Positions 10,676-20,619 of a stretch of 64,000 nt of DNA are shown here, one piece after another (the first letter of the stretch is position 1; each line of letters begins with the position of its first letter). The stretch comes from Asterella californica (taxonomy: Eukaryota; Streptophyta; Marchantiopsida; Marchantiales; Aytoniaceae). The translations under genes were made by a program, and so were the position numbers. Where the stretch lies: NCBI GenBank assembly GCA_036924285.1, contig JAYKYS010000018.1:3968001-4032000 (forward strand), read 5' to 3'. The notes below the pieces were generated by a model, which worked only from the letters and a program-made list of their open reading frames with translations, was not told the DNA's origin and did not search any database.

Positions 10676-10993
10676 TTAACTATCAAAGATATGATCCTCC
10701 TCACCCTCGTTTGTACTCATCACAACAGACATCTTGAACTCACTCTTGTAAGGATCCAACTCTATTTCACCAGGAGCATTCGTGGCCTCCATAGTGAATG
10801 ATGCTTTAAACTCGACTTTCTTCAAATCTGTGCCAATTGTCGCGGAAGCTTCTTCGTATAGAGTAAAGAGGGCACCCCAAGTGCTATAGATGCGTGTTCG
10901 TAACTCATCTATACTTAACTTGGGCTTCTCCGTCTCTGTTCGAACTCCTAAACGTCTCTTCTTCCACCTCGTCATTCGAACTGGATTCCCCAT
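10676..10993 (-). CDS. T3-T left copy small ORF of unknown function (105 aa)
   Basis: First ORF after the leader in the sense direction. It has a basic N-terminus (TRWKKRRLG), a helical middle (SIDELRTRIYSTWGALFTLY) and an acidic C-terminus (NEGEEDHIFDS). Found identically at 18512-18829. No known domain recognised. It ends 123 nt before the 163-codon ORF starts. Identity between such young copies says nothing about selection, so it may not be a real protein. Confidence 0.4.
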   Translation of the reverse strand: MGNPVRMTRWKKRRLGVRTETEKPKLSIDELRTRIYSTWGALFTLYEEASATIGTDLKKVEFKASFTMEATNAPGEIELDPYKSEFKMSVVMSTNEGEEDHIFDS

Positions 10994-11149
10994 GACGTAT
11001 CTTCAAGACCTCCTTGTATGCCGAAACGTATCTCTCTTAGTTGGTAAGAGATCTCTCCAAGATTTTTGTGGTCTCCAGTAGCTCAACCTCCAAGCTACTA
11101 AATCATGAAGTTTCAACAGAAACTTCTCTAATCAGAAGAGATGGTGATG

Positions 11150-11590
11150 ACTGTACAAATTTTCAGAGAACTGAAATTTGTATATTTTCACTTCCCTCAT
11201 GGTTGTCAACCCCCTCCACTTTGAAAAATCCTTTCTCCCTCTTCAGACCTCATCTTCTCATGATTTCTTTTGTCCTGGATAGCTTATCAGCCACTCTAAA
11301 ACACTGGAAAGTTTCTCAGGAAAATAAAATTCACAGAAAATCTGACACTGACTGTAAACTTTTTCCAGAGAACAGAATTCCTCAACTCTCACGAATAGAC
11401 CCCCTCAACTTTGAAAAATCATTGCTCCCTCTCTAGACCACCTTTTCCTATGATTCCTTTTGTCTTAGATAGGTTATCAGCCAATCTAAAACACTGGAAA
11501 GTTTCTCAGGAAAATAAAATTCACAGAAAAGTTGACAGCGACTGTACAAATTTTCCAGAGAGCAGAATTTCTAAACTCCTCTAATAACTT
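11150..11590 (-). repeat. T3-T left copy leader tandem repeat (about 190 bp)
   Basis: Two full units and a partial third. The blocks CTTTGAAAAATC and AAAACACTGGAAAG recur 189-190 bp apart (the latter about 11299 and 11489), and CTGTA.A…TTTTCCAGAGA… recurs three times. Lies between the PBS and the first small ORF. No coding signal. Confidence 0.8.
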
Positions 11591-11845
11591 TTCTCTCCTC
11601 CTTCTCTACAACTCTTGTTGCACCTCCTTTCAACTCTCCTCAAACCCTTTCTAAGTGAACAAGATGTAAAGAATGACTTCGAACGCGTCATATATCACTA
11701 CGGGATACACGAAAGGTTCTAACGTTGCTAACATCGCGTTAGCTCTCTCTCCTCCCAACGTTCTCTCCATGTGCTCTCTCATAATCTCCTTTTGTCGAAT
11801 ATAGAACTGAACTCTAAACATCGTTCAACGATCCCTTCAAGTGAG

Positions 11846-11863
11846 GTCCCGGCAACGGAACCA
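11846..11863 (-). other. T3-T left copy primer-binding site
   Basis: The minus strand reads TGGTTCCGTTGCCGGGAC, 4 nt inside the LTR end. From memory it resembles the plant tRNA-Asp primer site common in Ty3 elements (TGGCGCCGTTGCCGGGG), with a few mismatches. Assignment to tRNA-Asp is tentative. Confidence 0.65.
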
Positions 11864-11867
11864 AAAA

Positions 11868-12783
11868 TGTAAACCCTCCGCGGTCCTAACGATCAACTAC
11901 CCCCCGATCTCTTAACCTCCACGATCGTCATCCACGAATCTGCAACTGTCGGGCCTGTCTCTCACTTAGGGGTCACCTCTGATGGCTTTGATGGAAGCAC
12001 ACCATGAATCTTGAAGGGAAAAATGCTAAGTTCACTCTCATTCATACACCCACAAACTTATCAACTAAAATCTCCATAATCTCATCCACTAAAATCCTCC
12101 ATTCTAACGACGTCTCTCAAGTTCTCACATGCTAAAAATGTCCCACACTCTCTATATTACTCAAGTTGTCATTACGACAATGTGAAAACAAGGATGAGGA
12201 GCTCTTCTCTACTCCTCTATTTATACATTCTAGGTTTTTACTTTGGTACCCTCCGGTAACTCAGCCGTAACTACTTTTACCGGGTTTTACTAAGATATTA
12301 CTTAAGGTAAAAGCATTGATCACATGGGCTTTTTACCTTTTCACATGGGCTTATTCCTTCAAAGTCAACAACTTCTAGAAGGATTCTGGAATATTCTCAA
12401 GGAATCTCGAATTTCCACCCCCCCTCTACACTAGGACCCACTAAAAAGGAAACATGTGGAATCTCTTCTTGTTTTTAATGCCCACAAAGTCCACAACTTT
12501 AATCCAACCACTAATATCAAGTCAAAAAGGAGATAAGGGATACTTTCCACCCCCTTTCTACCTTTTAGACAAGATGACAAGATAGTAGTGCTCACTCTTT
12601 AGCAAATATCTGAATTCTGCCAAAAGTACAGCTAAGTTTAACCATAACTAACTTTTAGCTAGTCATGACTAACTTGATATCTCCTAAAAGTACTTTGGCA
12701 GCAAATAAACATTCTCAACACTTAGTTAGAACTAAACACCTTACTAATAGATAAACTTCCTATGTGTAACATAGGTCGTTACA
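11868..12783 (-). repeat. T3-T LTR 2 (shared central LTR)
   Basis: 916 bp, apparently identical to LTR 1. It serves as the 3' LTR of the right copy and the 5' LTR of the left copy. TATA box on the minus strand at 12217-12225. No target duplication is visible around it, supporting origin by recombination or a concatemer rather than two insertions. Confidence 0.95.
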
Positions 12784-12795
12784 TTTTACCCCCGG
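12784..12795 (-). other. T3-T right copy polypurine tract
   Basis: Same CCGGGGGTAAAA on the minus strand as in the left copy, one base from the gag-pol stop and abutting LTR 2. Confidence 0.85.
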
Positions 12796-12796
12796 A

Positions 12797-15700
12797 CTAA
12801 ATTTTCGCTCCGTCCTCGGAGTGAAGAGAGAACTTCCGTCGATGAAACAACTTCAACTTGTCATGGTTGACCCGATCGAATCTCCTTCCTCCCAGCTCCT
12901 GAAGGTCATATGTGAAGTTGCTCCACACCTTATCTACAACAAAAGGACCAAAATATCTCGGAAGAAACTTCTTCCTAGCCCTCTTGAATCTGATAGCATC
13001 ATACAACATAACCCAATCTCCGACTTGAAAAGGTTTTACCTCCCTCTTGCCCAACCGTTTGTCGTAACTCTTCTTTTGATACGCCTGAGCTCGTTCCATC
13101 CGGATCATTGCTACCGCTTGGGTCTCTTCCAACTCCATGAGTTGCTCCCTTCTTGATCTGACCACGTCTTCTCCTCTCGACCTCTTCAACTTTCGTTGAA
13201 TAGTTTGAAAAGTATCCAATTCGAATTGGATCGGCAACTTGGACTCCACTCCATAAACCAGTCGAAATGGGGAGTACCCAGTAGAAGTCTTTGTTGTCGT
13301 TCGATACTCCCATAAGATAGCATGTAGCCTCTTATCCCAAGTATGTTTCGCAGTCTCAACACCAGCATCTTTGGCGAGCATCATACAAAGTGTAAGATTG
13401 GTCTTCTCCGCAAGACCATTAGCATTTGGTTTGTATGAGGTCGTTACTCGTGGCTTGATAGAAAAGTGTTGTAGCATAGCAGTAGTCATGCTCCCTACAA
13501 ACTCTCCTCCTCTATCTGAGACCAACTCTAACGGACATCCAAATCTTGTGATGATCCTCTCCCATAAGAATCTACCGACTTCTGTTTCATTGGTCTCTCT
13601 CAAAGGTCTAGCCTCTACCCACTTGGTACAATAGTCAGTGGCGACTACAATGTATCTATTGCCTCGAGGTGTCTTATTAAGAGGACCTACAAAATCAATA
13701 CCCCACTTCTCAAATGGTCCTAACACGGGAATTGATCTTAACGGAGGTGTTCTAGTAGACTTCAGAGCAAATGCTTGACATACGTCGCAAGTTTTGCAAT
13801 AGTCTAAACACTCTTGGAAAATCCCTCTCCAGTGGTAACCCGCATCCAAAATCTTGAAGGCTGTTATCTTACCAGCAAAGTGACCTCCGCAAACAGTTCC
13901 GTCGTGAAACTCGTGCATTAGCTTGAATGCCTCCTTCTGACCAACTGCTCTCCTTAGTAACCCATCTGCTCCTTGATGAAACAGAATTCCCTCTACCATG
14001 GTGTAAGGTTTGCATCTCTTGATCAACGCGTTACGTTCTCGGGTATGCATACCTTCTGGAAAAGAGCCATCTACAAGGAAACTCCAGATTTCCTTGTACT
14101 CGTCCGGTATCTCCTCGATGCTTGTGATGGTCATCAGATGCTCGTCTGGAAATGAATCATCAAACGGTTCTTCTCCCTCATCATCATAAGCCCTTGACAA
14201 AAGATCAGCATTCGCATGCTTCTTCCCTGGTCTATCTTCGATCACATAATCGTATTCTGTTAGAAGGATCTTCCAACGAGCAATACGACCTTCGGCATTA
14301 GGCTTATTAAAGATATACTTTAAAGCCTTGTGATCTGTGACTATGGAAAATTTCCCTCCTAGCAAGTAGTGTCGAAATTTCTTCAATCCAAAGATCACCG
14401 CTAATCCTTCTCGTTCAGTCACGGAGTAATTCTTCTCCGCTGGAACCATCTGCCTACTAGCATAAGCTATAGGATGATCATGCCCATCTCCATCTAGCTG
14501 ACTTAATGTACATCCGATTGCTACATTGGAGGCATCCGTATACAGAATAAATGCTTTACTCCACTCAGGTTTAGCAAGTATAGGAGCTGTCACTAATGCC
14601 TTTTTCAGCTCCTCAAATGCTTCCTTTGCCTTCTGATCATGCACTATCAAGTCAAAATCAACTCCCTTCTTCATGTACATAGTCAAAGCTATTGCTTTGT
14701 TTGAGAAGGAAAAGACAAACCTACGATAATATCCAACCATGCCAAGAAACTGCCTCAACTTTGTCAAGTTGATCGGAAATGGAAGATCCACAATCTTCTT
14801 CACCTTCTCAGGATCTACCGCAATCCCATTCTTGGAAATGATGTGCCCTAACAGCAGACCTTCTTCGCAGCCAAAGATGCACTTCTCTGGATTTAGAGAA
14901 GCGTTGGCTTGCTCCAACCGCTGCAAAACTTTGATCACATGATCAAAGTGGTCCTCCTTTCGTCCGTACACACAGAAATCGTCAATGAAATCCCGAACAA
15001 ACTTCCCTATGAATGGTTCAAACACCTTGTTCATGAACCTCTGAAACGTGGCCGGAGCATTACACAGTCCGAATGGCATCACTCGAAATGCAAATGTTCC
15101 CCAAGGAGTAGTGAAAGTAGTCAACTGCTGGTACTCCTGTGCTATCTTGATCTGGTTGTATCCACTATAACCATCACCAAAGCTGTACCACTCATGACCG
15201 GCAACTTCCTCCAAAATCTCATCTATAAATGGTAGAGGATAATAGTCCTTCTTGGTAACTGCATTCAGCTTCTTATAGTCTATGCACACTCGCAGCTTAC
15301 CATTCTTCTTCTTGACAATCACAATGGGTGAAACCCATTCTGAGTTCTCCACCTCATAGATGAAACTCGCCTCCTTCAACTTGTCTATCTCCTCCTTGAC
15401 CATCATTGCCGTTGTAGGATTGACCCTTCTCTGCTTCTGTCGAACTGGTCTTGCGTTCTCCTCCAATTCGATTCGATGAGTCTCGAGGGTCACCTCTTTC
15501 AAATCCTTGTAGCTGAAAGCAAACACATGGATATATTTTCGAAATATATCTAGGAATCTACTTTTCTCTTCTTGAGTGACATTGATACCAAACTTCAGGG
15601 TAGAGAGTCTTCTCACAATCTCTGCCTCACTCAACTCTTCTTTGTCAGGATCTTTCTCCACTGCTGGTCGAGGCAACAAGTCAATAGCACTAAGCTGATG

Positions 15701-17683
15701 TACTGATTCGTCTCGACCAAATCCTTCATCCTCAGACGAGGATTCTTGGTCGTAAGAATCCCCAGTATCTACTTCCGAGACACTCTGATCATCCTCCGTA
15801 TCAGATTCCCAGTAGTCACTAGTGGGTCTATCAGAGTCAGAAGTCACAACTCCAACACCCGAGAGAGGAACTATCACTCTATGATCTCTAGGCCCAATTC
15901 GTAAGTATCCCTTGTGCCACCTATCCGTGGTGCGCACAGCTCTCAACCAAGGCCTACCTAGGAGCAAATCATAACTAGAGTCCTTTAACACTTGAAAGGA
16001 CATCAATGTTTGAACTCCCATCACAGACACGACCACCTTCTCTAACACACCAAGAGGTCTTACCCGTTGCTTGTTAGCCATCCCCACGACAATGCTAGCC
16101 GGGCGAGTTGGTTCCATTCCCAACTTCTTCATCAACCTCTCCGATATGGCGTTTACAGCCGACCCTCCATCCACCAATACGTCAGAGACGTAGTGACCAT
16201 TCAATCGGACTTCAATCTTTGAAGCCCTAGTGCATACCTCTGAAGCATGCACATCCACCACACCAACTCCCACTGACTTTGATGTCTTGCTCTTGGGTTT
16301 CTTCTTCTTGCTTCTCTTAGAACTCAGTCCTCCTCTGAGTTCCCTTCGTAAGCTGGGATTAAGTGCGATCAGTTGTCCAACAGTGATGTTGGCTTTCTGA
16401 GCACCCACATCTTCAACCACATCATATCCCGCTTGGGAAGATGAAATGGTGAAATCCGCCATCCCCAGCTTCCTTCTTGGCTCCCTTGGTGTACTCGAAA
16501 CATTACTCGAACGAGTACTTCTACTTGCTGACTCCTCCATGAAAACCGGTTCATCAGAAAATCGAGTTCTTTTTCTTTCTTGAGCTAAAAGCTCCACCGG
16601 TGCATGAGAAGAGTTTGAACTCTCTCCTTTCTCGTAGATGGGATCTCGCACGACATCGATAGTAGCCACCCCTTTGTCTCGTCCTTGTGATGGATTTCCT
16701 CCACCCACATTCATTCTGACAGCTTCGGCACCTCTTGCTCCGTTGTTAGGACAATTTCGCTGGAAATGAGAACCTCCACACGTCCAACAAGTGATTCCTC
16801 CAAAGTTACCTTGGTTGCCTCCAAAGTTACCTTGATTTCCTCGGTTGGGATTGTTGTCGTAACCTCTTTGACCTCCTCCTCCACCTTTGTTCCTCCATTC
16901 TCGTAACTGCACCACATTTATCTTGAGATCCGCAAGAGTGTCAGTGATGCTCTTCAGCTCGGCATGAAAATCAGAGGTGGCAGTAGACATCGTTGTTGGG
17001 ACAAACGGTCTTGGCACCACCGTTGGAGTAGGAGCTGACGTTGAAGCAATCACCAATTGTGATGGTGCAGGTGCGATCGTTGTGGCTACACCAGGAGTCG
17101 GAGTTGACACCAGAGCAGCATGATGAGGTTGGATGATATCTCCTTCATCCAAACTCTCTTCCATATTTGTCGCTATCTTGATGGCCTCCGCTTTGGTTGC
17201 TGGCTTCTCGTACCTCACTTGGGTTCGAATTGAAGGTCTCAACCCTCCCACCAAGTTCTTGGTCAGCACTGCTCCAATCCCCGCCATCGTTAGTTCCACA
17301 TTGTCTCCACTCTTCCGTAGGACCGTCCGAAACCGTTGCTCCAACTTATCCACCCTTTCGGCATATTGCCGAACTTTCTCGTCGTCACGTTGCTTCAAAT
17401 GAGTAAGCTCCACCATGAGCTTCTCATAACTCTCTTCTGGAAGAAATTCTTCGATGAGTGCATTACTCAACGTCTCCCATGTGTCCTCAACTGCACCAGG
17501 TGTCTGGCTCTTCACTCGGTCTTCATACCACGTAAGAGCAAAATCTTCTAAAAACTCTGGCAGTAACAACACCCATTCTTCCTTCCTTCTCACGTTGTTT
17601 CCGATGCAACCCCTTTTGAAGTCTCGAACAAACGGTTCTACATCTTCATTGTCCTTCCCATGAAACACGGGTAGCTTTCCCAT
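12797..17683 (-). CDS. T3-T right copy Ty3/gypsy gag-pol polyprotein
   Basis: 1,628 codons with the same domain order and catalytic residues as the left copy (protease D505, RT D837 and FIDD 899-902, integrase D1330/D1390/E1426). The only amino-acid difference I see is Gln1522 (Arg in the left copy), from T at 13119 versus C at 5283, in the basic stretch before the integrase C-terminal module. Its 5' LTR is LTR 3 and its 3' LTR is LTR 2. All parts needed for autonomous transposition appear present. Confidence 0.96.
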   Translation of the reverse strand: MGKLPVFHGKDNEDVEPFVRDFKRGCIGNNVRRKEEWVLLLPEFLEDFALTWYEDRVKSQTPGAVEDTWETLSNALIEEFLPEESYEKLMVELTHLKQRDDEKVRQYAERVDKLEQRFRTVLRKSGDNVELTMAGIGAVLTKNLVGGLRPSIRTQVRYEKPATKAEAIKIATNMEESLDEGDIIQPHHAALVSTPTPGVATTIAPAPSQLVIASTSAPTPTVVPRPFVPTTMSTATSDFHAELKSITDTLADLKINVVQLREWRNKGGGGGQRGYDNNPNRGNQGNFGGNQGNFGGITCWTCGGSHFQRNCPNNGARGAEAVRMNVGGGNPSQGRDKGVATIDVVRDPIYEKGESSNSSHAPVELLAQERKRTRFSDEPVFMEESASRSTRSSNVSSTPREPRRKLGMADFTISSSQAGYDVVEDVGAQKANITVGQLIALNPSLRRELRGGLSSKRSKKKKPKSKTSKSVGVGVVDVHASEVCTRASKIEVRLNGHYVSDVLVDGGSAVNAISERLMKKLGMEPTRPASIVVGMANKQRVRPLGVLEKVVVSVMGVQTLMSFQVLKDSSYDLLLGRPWLRAVRTTDRWHKGYLRIGPRDHRVIVPLSGVGVVTSDSDRPTSDYWESDTEDDQSVSEVDTGDSYDQESSSEDEGFGRDESVHQLSAIDLLPRPAVEKDPDKEELSEAEIVRRLSTLKFGINVTQEEKSRFLDIFRKYIHVFAFSYKDLKEVTLETHRIELEENARPVRQKQRRVNPTTAMMVKEEIDKLKEASFIYEVENSEWVSPIVIVKKKNGKLRVCIDYKKLNAVTKKDYYPLPFIDEILEEVAGHEWYSFGDGYSGYNQIKIAQEYQQLTTFTTPWGTFAFRVMPFGLCNAPATFQRFMNKVFEPFIGKFVRDFIDDFCVYGRKEDHFDHVIKVLQRLEQANASLNPEKCIFGCEEGLLLGHIISKNGIAVDPEKVKKIVDLPFPINLTKLRQFLGMVGYYRRFVFSFSNKAIALTMYMKKGVDFDLIVHDQKAKEAFEELKKALVTAPILAKPEWSKAFILYTDASNVAIGCTLSQLDGDGHDHPIAYASRQMVPAEKNYSVTEREGLAVIFGLKKFRHYLLGGKFSIVTDHKALKYIFNKPNAEGRIARWKILLTEYDYVIEDRPGKKHANADLLSRAYDDEGEEPFDDSFPDEHLMTITSIEEIPDEYKEIWSFLVDGSFPEGMHTRERNALIKRCKPYTMVEGILFHQGADGLLRRAVGQKEAFKLMHEFHDGTVCGGHFAGKITAFKILDAGYHWRGIFQECLDYCKTCDVCQAFALKSTRTPPLRSIPVLGPFEKWGIDFVGPLNKTPRGNRYIVVATDYCTKWVEARPLRETNETEVGRFLWERIITRFGCPLELVSDRGGEFVGSMTTAMLQHFSIKPRVTTSYKPNANGLAEKTNLTLCMMLAKDAGVETAKHTWDKRLHAILWEYRTTTKTSTGYSPFRLVYGVESKLPIQFELDTFQTIQRKLKRSRGEDVVRSRREQLMELEETQAVAMIRMERAQAYQKKSYDKRLGKREVKPFQVGDWVMLYDAIRFKRARKKFLPRYFGPFVVDKVWSNFTYDLQELGGRRFDRVNHDKLKLFHRRKFSLHSEDGAKI

Positions 17684-17896
17684 CTTGTAACTACTCTTTC
17701 TACTCTTCTAATCGTCGTGCAATAACTACTCGCTAAAAGAGTACGAACATCACCAATTCCATTCGCGAATAATCTACCATAGGTAAAATGAAAGGAAATG
17801 GTTGTAACAACACCTCTTGTGCCATCTCTTCCCCCAAGGTAATCATGAGTCTGAGTCGCATCACCGCCTTCTCCACCATCCGAATGACGATCTCCA

Positions 17897-18388
17897 TCAC
17901 AACTCAGCCGAGTCCTCCTTTGAAGTCGACAACTTCTCCGTCTCAGCTCTTTGAGTCTCGTCCAACTTCTCGACTACGGACGTAAGTAGGGCGGCCACAT
18001 CGACACACTTGTGTCCTCTTGATAGATCACCCACTCCACAACTTGGACAAGGATCTTCGCCTAGAAGATGAATTGGCGCTGGTGACGATGGACCCACTCG
18101 AAGACTCAAATCAGTAAACTCCCGCTTCCCTTTAGCTCTCTCGGTTCTGATTCTAGTTGGACAATTCACTACTTTGTGTCCCAACCCTCTACAGAAATAA
18201 CACCACAAGTCGGTTTCTACTCTTCTCCTCGGCGATTCTACTTGAGGTTTAGTACTAGGGTTTTCAAACTCGACGATAATCTCTCTCGAACTTTCTCCGA
18301 CACTTACTATGACATCTAAACCTTGAGGAAGGTTTCTAAGTCTAACTTTCCAATCTTTTGAATTTCCACTCATGTTGCACCTTCTCAA
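17897..18388 (-). CDS. T3-T right copy accessory ORF with zinc knuckle (163 aa)
   Basis: Same protein as at 10061-10552: CX2CX4HX4C knuckle near residue 63 and a second Cys/His cluster near residue 113. Lies 213 nt before the gag-pol start. Function beyond probable nucleic-acid binding is unknown. Confidence 0.65.
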   Translation of the reverse strand: MRRCNMSGNSKDWKVRLRNLPQGLDVIVSVGESSREIIVEFENPSTKPQVESPRRRVETDLWCYFCRGLGHKVVNCPTRIRTERAKGKREFTDLSLRVGPSSPAPIHLLGEDPCPSCGVGDLSRGHKCVDVAALLTSVVEKLDETQRAETEKLSTSKEDSAEL

Positions 18389-18511
18389 CCATTAAGTGGA
18401 CAAAATATCATAGAGGAAAATAATTCTACATTACTTTCTTAACTCTTCCGAGCTTTATATTAGAAATCGTGCATTATACATGCGATACACGAAATAAAAT
18501 CTAATCTAATA

Positions 18512-18829
18512 TTAACTATCAAAGATATGATCCTCCTCACCCTCGTTTGTACTCATCACAACAGACATCTTGAACTCACTCTTGTAAGGATCCAACTCTA
18601 TTTCACCAGGAGCATTCGTGGCCTCCATAGTGAATGATGCTTTAAACTCGACTTTCTTCAAATCTGTGCCAATTGTCGCGGAAGCTTCTTCGTATAGAGT
18701 AAAGAGGGCACCCCAAGTGCTATAGATGCGTGTTCGTAACTCATCTATACTTAACTTGGGCTTCTCCGTCTCTGTTCGAACTCCTAAACGTCTCTTCTTC
18801 CACCTCGTCATTCGAACTGGATTCCCCAT
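18512..18829 (-). CDS. T3-T right copy small ORF of unknown function (105 aa)
   Basis: Same as 10676-10993: basic N-terminus, acidic C-terminus, no recognised domain. First sense ORF downstream of LTR 3. Confidence 0.4.
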   Translation of the reverse strand: MGNPVRMTRWKKRRLGVRTETEKPKLSIDELRTRIYSTWGALFTLYEEASATIGTDLKKVEFKASFTMEATNAPGEIELDPYKSEFKMSVVMSTNEGEEDHIFDS

Positions 18830-18985
18830 GACGTATCTTCAAGACCTCCTTGTATGCCGAAACGTATCTCTCTTAGTTGGTAAGAGATCTCTCCAAGATT
18901 TTTGTGGTCTCCAGTAGCTCAACCTCCAAGCTACTAAATCATGAAGTTTCAACAGAAACTTCTCTAATCAGAAGAGATGGTGATG

Positions 18986-19426
18986 ACTGTACAAATTTTC
19001 AGAGAACTGAAATTTGTATATTTTCACTTCCCTCATGGTTGTCAACCCCCTCCACTTTGAAAAATCCTTTCTCCCTCTTCAGACCTCATCTTCTCATGAT
19101 TTCTTTTGTCCTGGATAGCTTATCAGCCACTCTAAAACACTGGAAAGTTTCTCAGGAAAATAAAATTCACAGAAAATCTGACACTGACTGTAAACTTTTT
19201 CCAGAGAACAGAATTCCTCAACTCTCACGAATAGACCCCCTCAACTTTGAAAAATCATTGCTCCCTCTCTAGACCACCTTTTCCTATGATTCCTTTTGTC
19301 TTAGATAGGTTATCAGCCAATCTAAAACACTGGAAAGTTTCTCAGGAAAATAAAATTCACAGAAAAGTTGACAGCGACTGTACAAATTTTCCAGAGAGCA
19401 GAATTTCTAAACTCCTCTAATAACTT
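18986..19426 (-). repeat. T3-T right copy leader tandem repeat (about 190 bp)
   Basis: Counterpart of 11150-11590 at the 7,836-bp offset, with the same two-and-a-part units. Confidence 0.8.
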
Positions 19427-19681
19427 TTCTCTCCTCCTTCTCTACAACTCTTGTTGCACCTCCTTTCAACTCTCCTCAAACCCTTTCTAAGTGAACAAGA
19501 TGTAAAGAATGACTTCGAACGCGTCATATATCACTACGGGATACACGAAAGGTTCTAACGTTGCTAACATCGCGTTAGCTCTCTCTCCTCCCAACGTTCT
19601 CTCCATGTGCTCTCTCATAATCTCCTTTTGTCGAATATAGAACTGAACTCTAAACATCGTTCAACGATCCCTTCAAGTGAG

Positions 19682-19699
19682 GTCCCGGCAACGGAACCA
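19682..19699 (-). other. T3-T right copy primer-binding site
   Basis: Same tRNA-Asp-like TGGTTCCGTTGCCGGGAC on the minus strand, 4 nt from LTR 3. Confidence 0.65.
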
Positions 19700-19703
19700 A
19701 AAA

Positions 19704-20619
19704 TGTAAACCCTCCGCGGTCCTAACGATCAACTACCCCCCGATCTCTTAACCTCCACGATCGTCATCCACGAATCTGCAACTGTCGGGCCTGTCTCTCA
19801 CTTAGGGGTCACCTCTGATGGCTTTGATGGAAGCACACCATGAATCTTGAAGGGAAAAATGCTAAGTTCACTCTCATTCATACACCCACAAACTTATCAA
19901 CTAAAATCTCCATAATCTCATCCACTAAAATCCTCCATTCTATCGACGTCTCTCAAGTTCTCACATGCTAAAAATGTCCCACACTCTCTATATTACTCAA
20001 GTTGTCATTACGACAATGTGAAAACAAGGATGAGGAGCTCTTCTCTACTCCTCTATTTATACATTCTAGGTTTTTACTTTGGTACCCTCCGGTAACTCAG
20101 CCGTAACTACTTTTACCGGGTTTTACTAAGATATTACTTAAGGTAAAAGCATTGATCACATGGGCTTTTTACCTTTTCACATGGGCTTATTCCTTCAAAG
20201 TCAACAACTTCTAGAAGGATTCTGGAATATTCTCAAGGAATCTCGAATTTCCACCCCCCCTCTACACTAGGACCCACTAAAAAGGAAACATGTGGAATCT
20301 CTTCTTGTTTTTAATGCCCACAAAGTCCACAACTTTAATCCAACCACTAATATCAAGTCAAAAAGGAGATAAGGGATACTTTCCACCCCCTTTCTACCTT
20401 TTAGACAAGATGACAAGATAGTAGTGCTCACTCTTTAGCAAATATCTGAATTCTGCCAAAAGTACAGCTAAGTTTAACCATAACTAACTTTTAGCTAGTC
20501 ATGACTAACTTGATATCTCCTAAAAGTACTTTGGCAGCAAATAAACATTCTCAACACTTAGTTAGAACTAAACACCTTACTAATAGATAAACTTCCTATG
20601 TGTAACATAGGTCGTTACA
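19704..20619 (-). repeat. T3-T LTR 3 (5' LTR of right copy)
   Basis: 916 bp. It differs from LTRs 1 and 2 at one site I can see (T at 19943; A at 4271 and its LTR 2 counterpart). TATA box on the minus strand at 20053-20061. Followed directly by GGCC (20620-20623), matching 4028-4031. Confidence 0.95.

Larger units (their letters stand above)
4032..20619 (-). mobile_element. T3-T: tandem Ty3/gypsy pair sharing a central LTR
   Basis: Structure is LTR (4032-4947), internal, LTR (11868-12783), internal, LTR (19704-20619). The repeat unit is exactly 7,836 bp, and corresponding features match at that offset throughout. The whole block is flanked by GGCC on both sides (4028-4031 and 20620-20623), with no duplication at the middle LTR, so it occupies one integration site. 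Each internal region holds, in sense order, PBS, a tandem-repeat leader, a 105-codon ORF, a 163-codon ORF, a 1,628-codon gag-pol and a PPT. Protein domains in order are gag, zinc knuckle, protease, RT, RNase H, H2C2 zinc finger, DDE integrase and GPF module, with no chromodomain. Both copies look intact. Confidence 0.95.
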
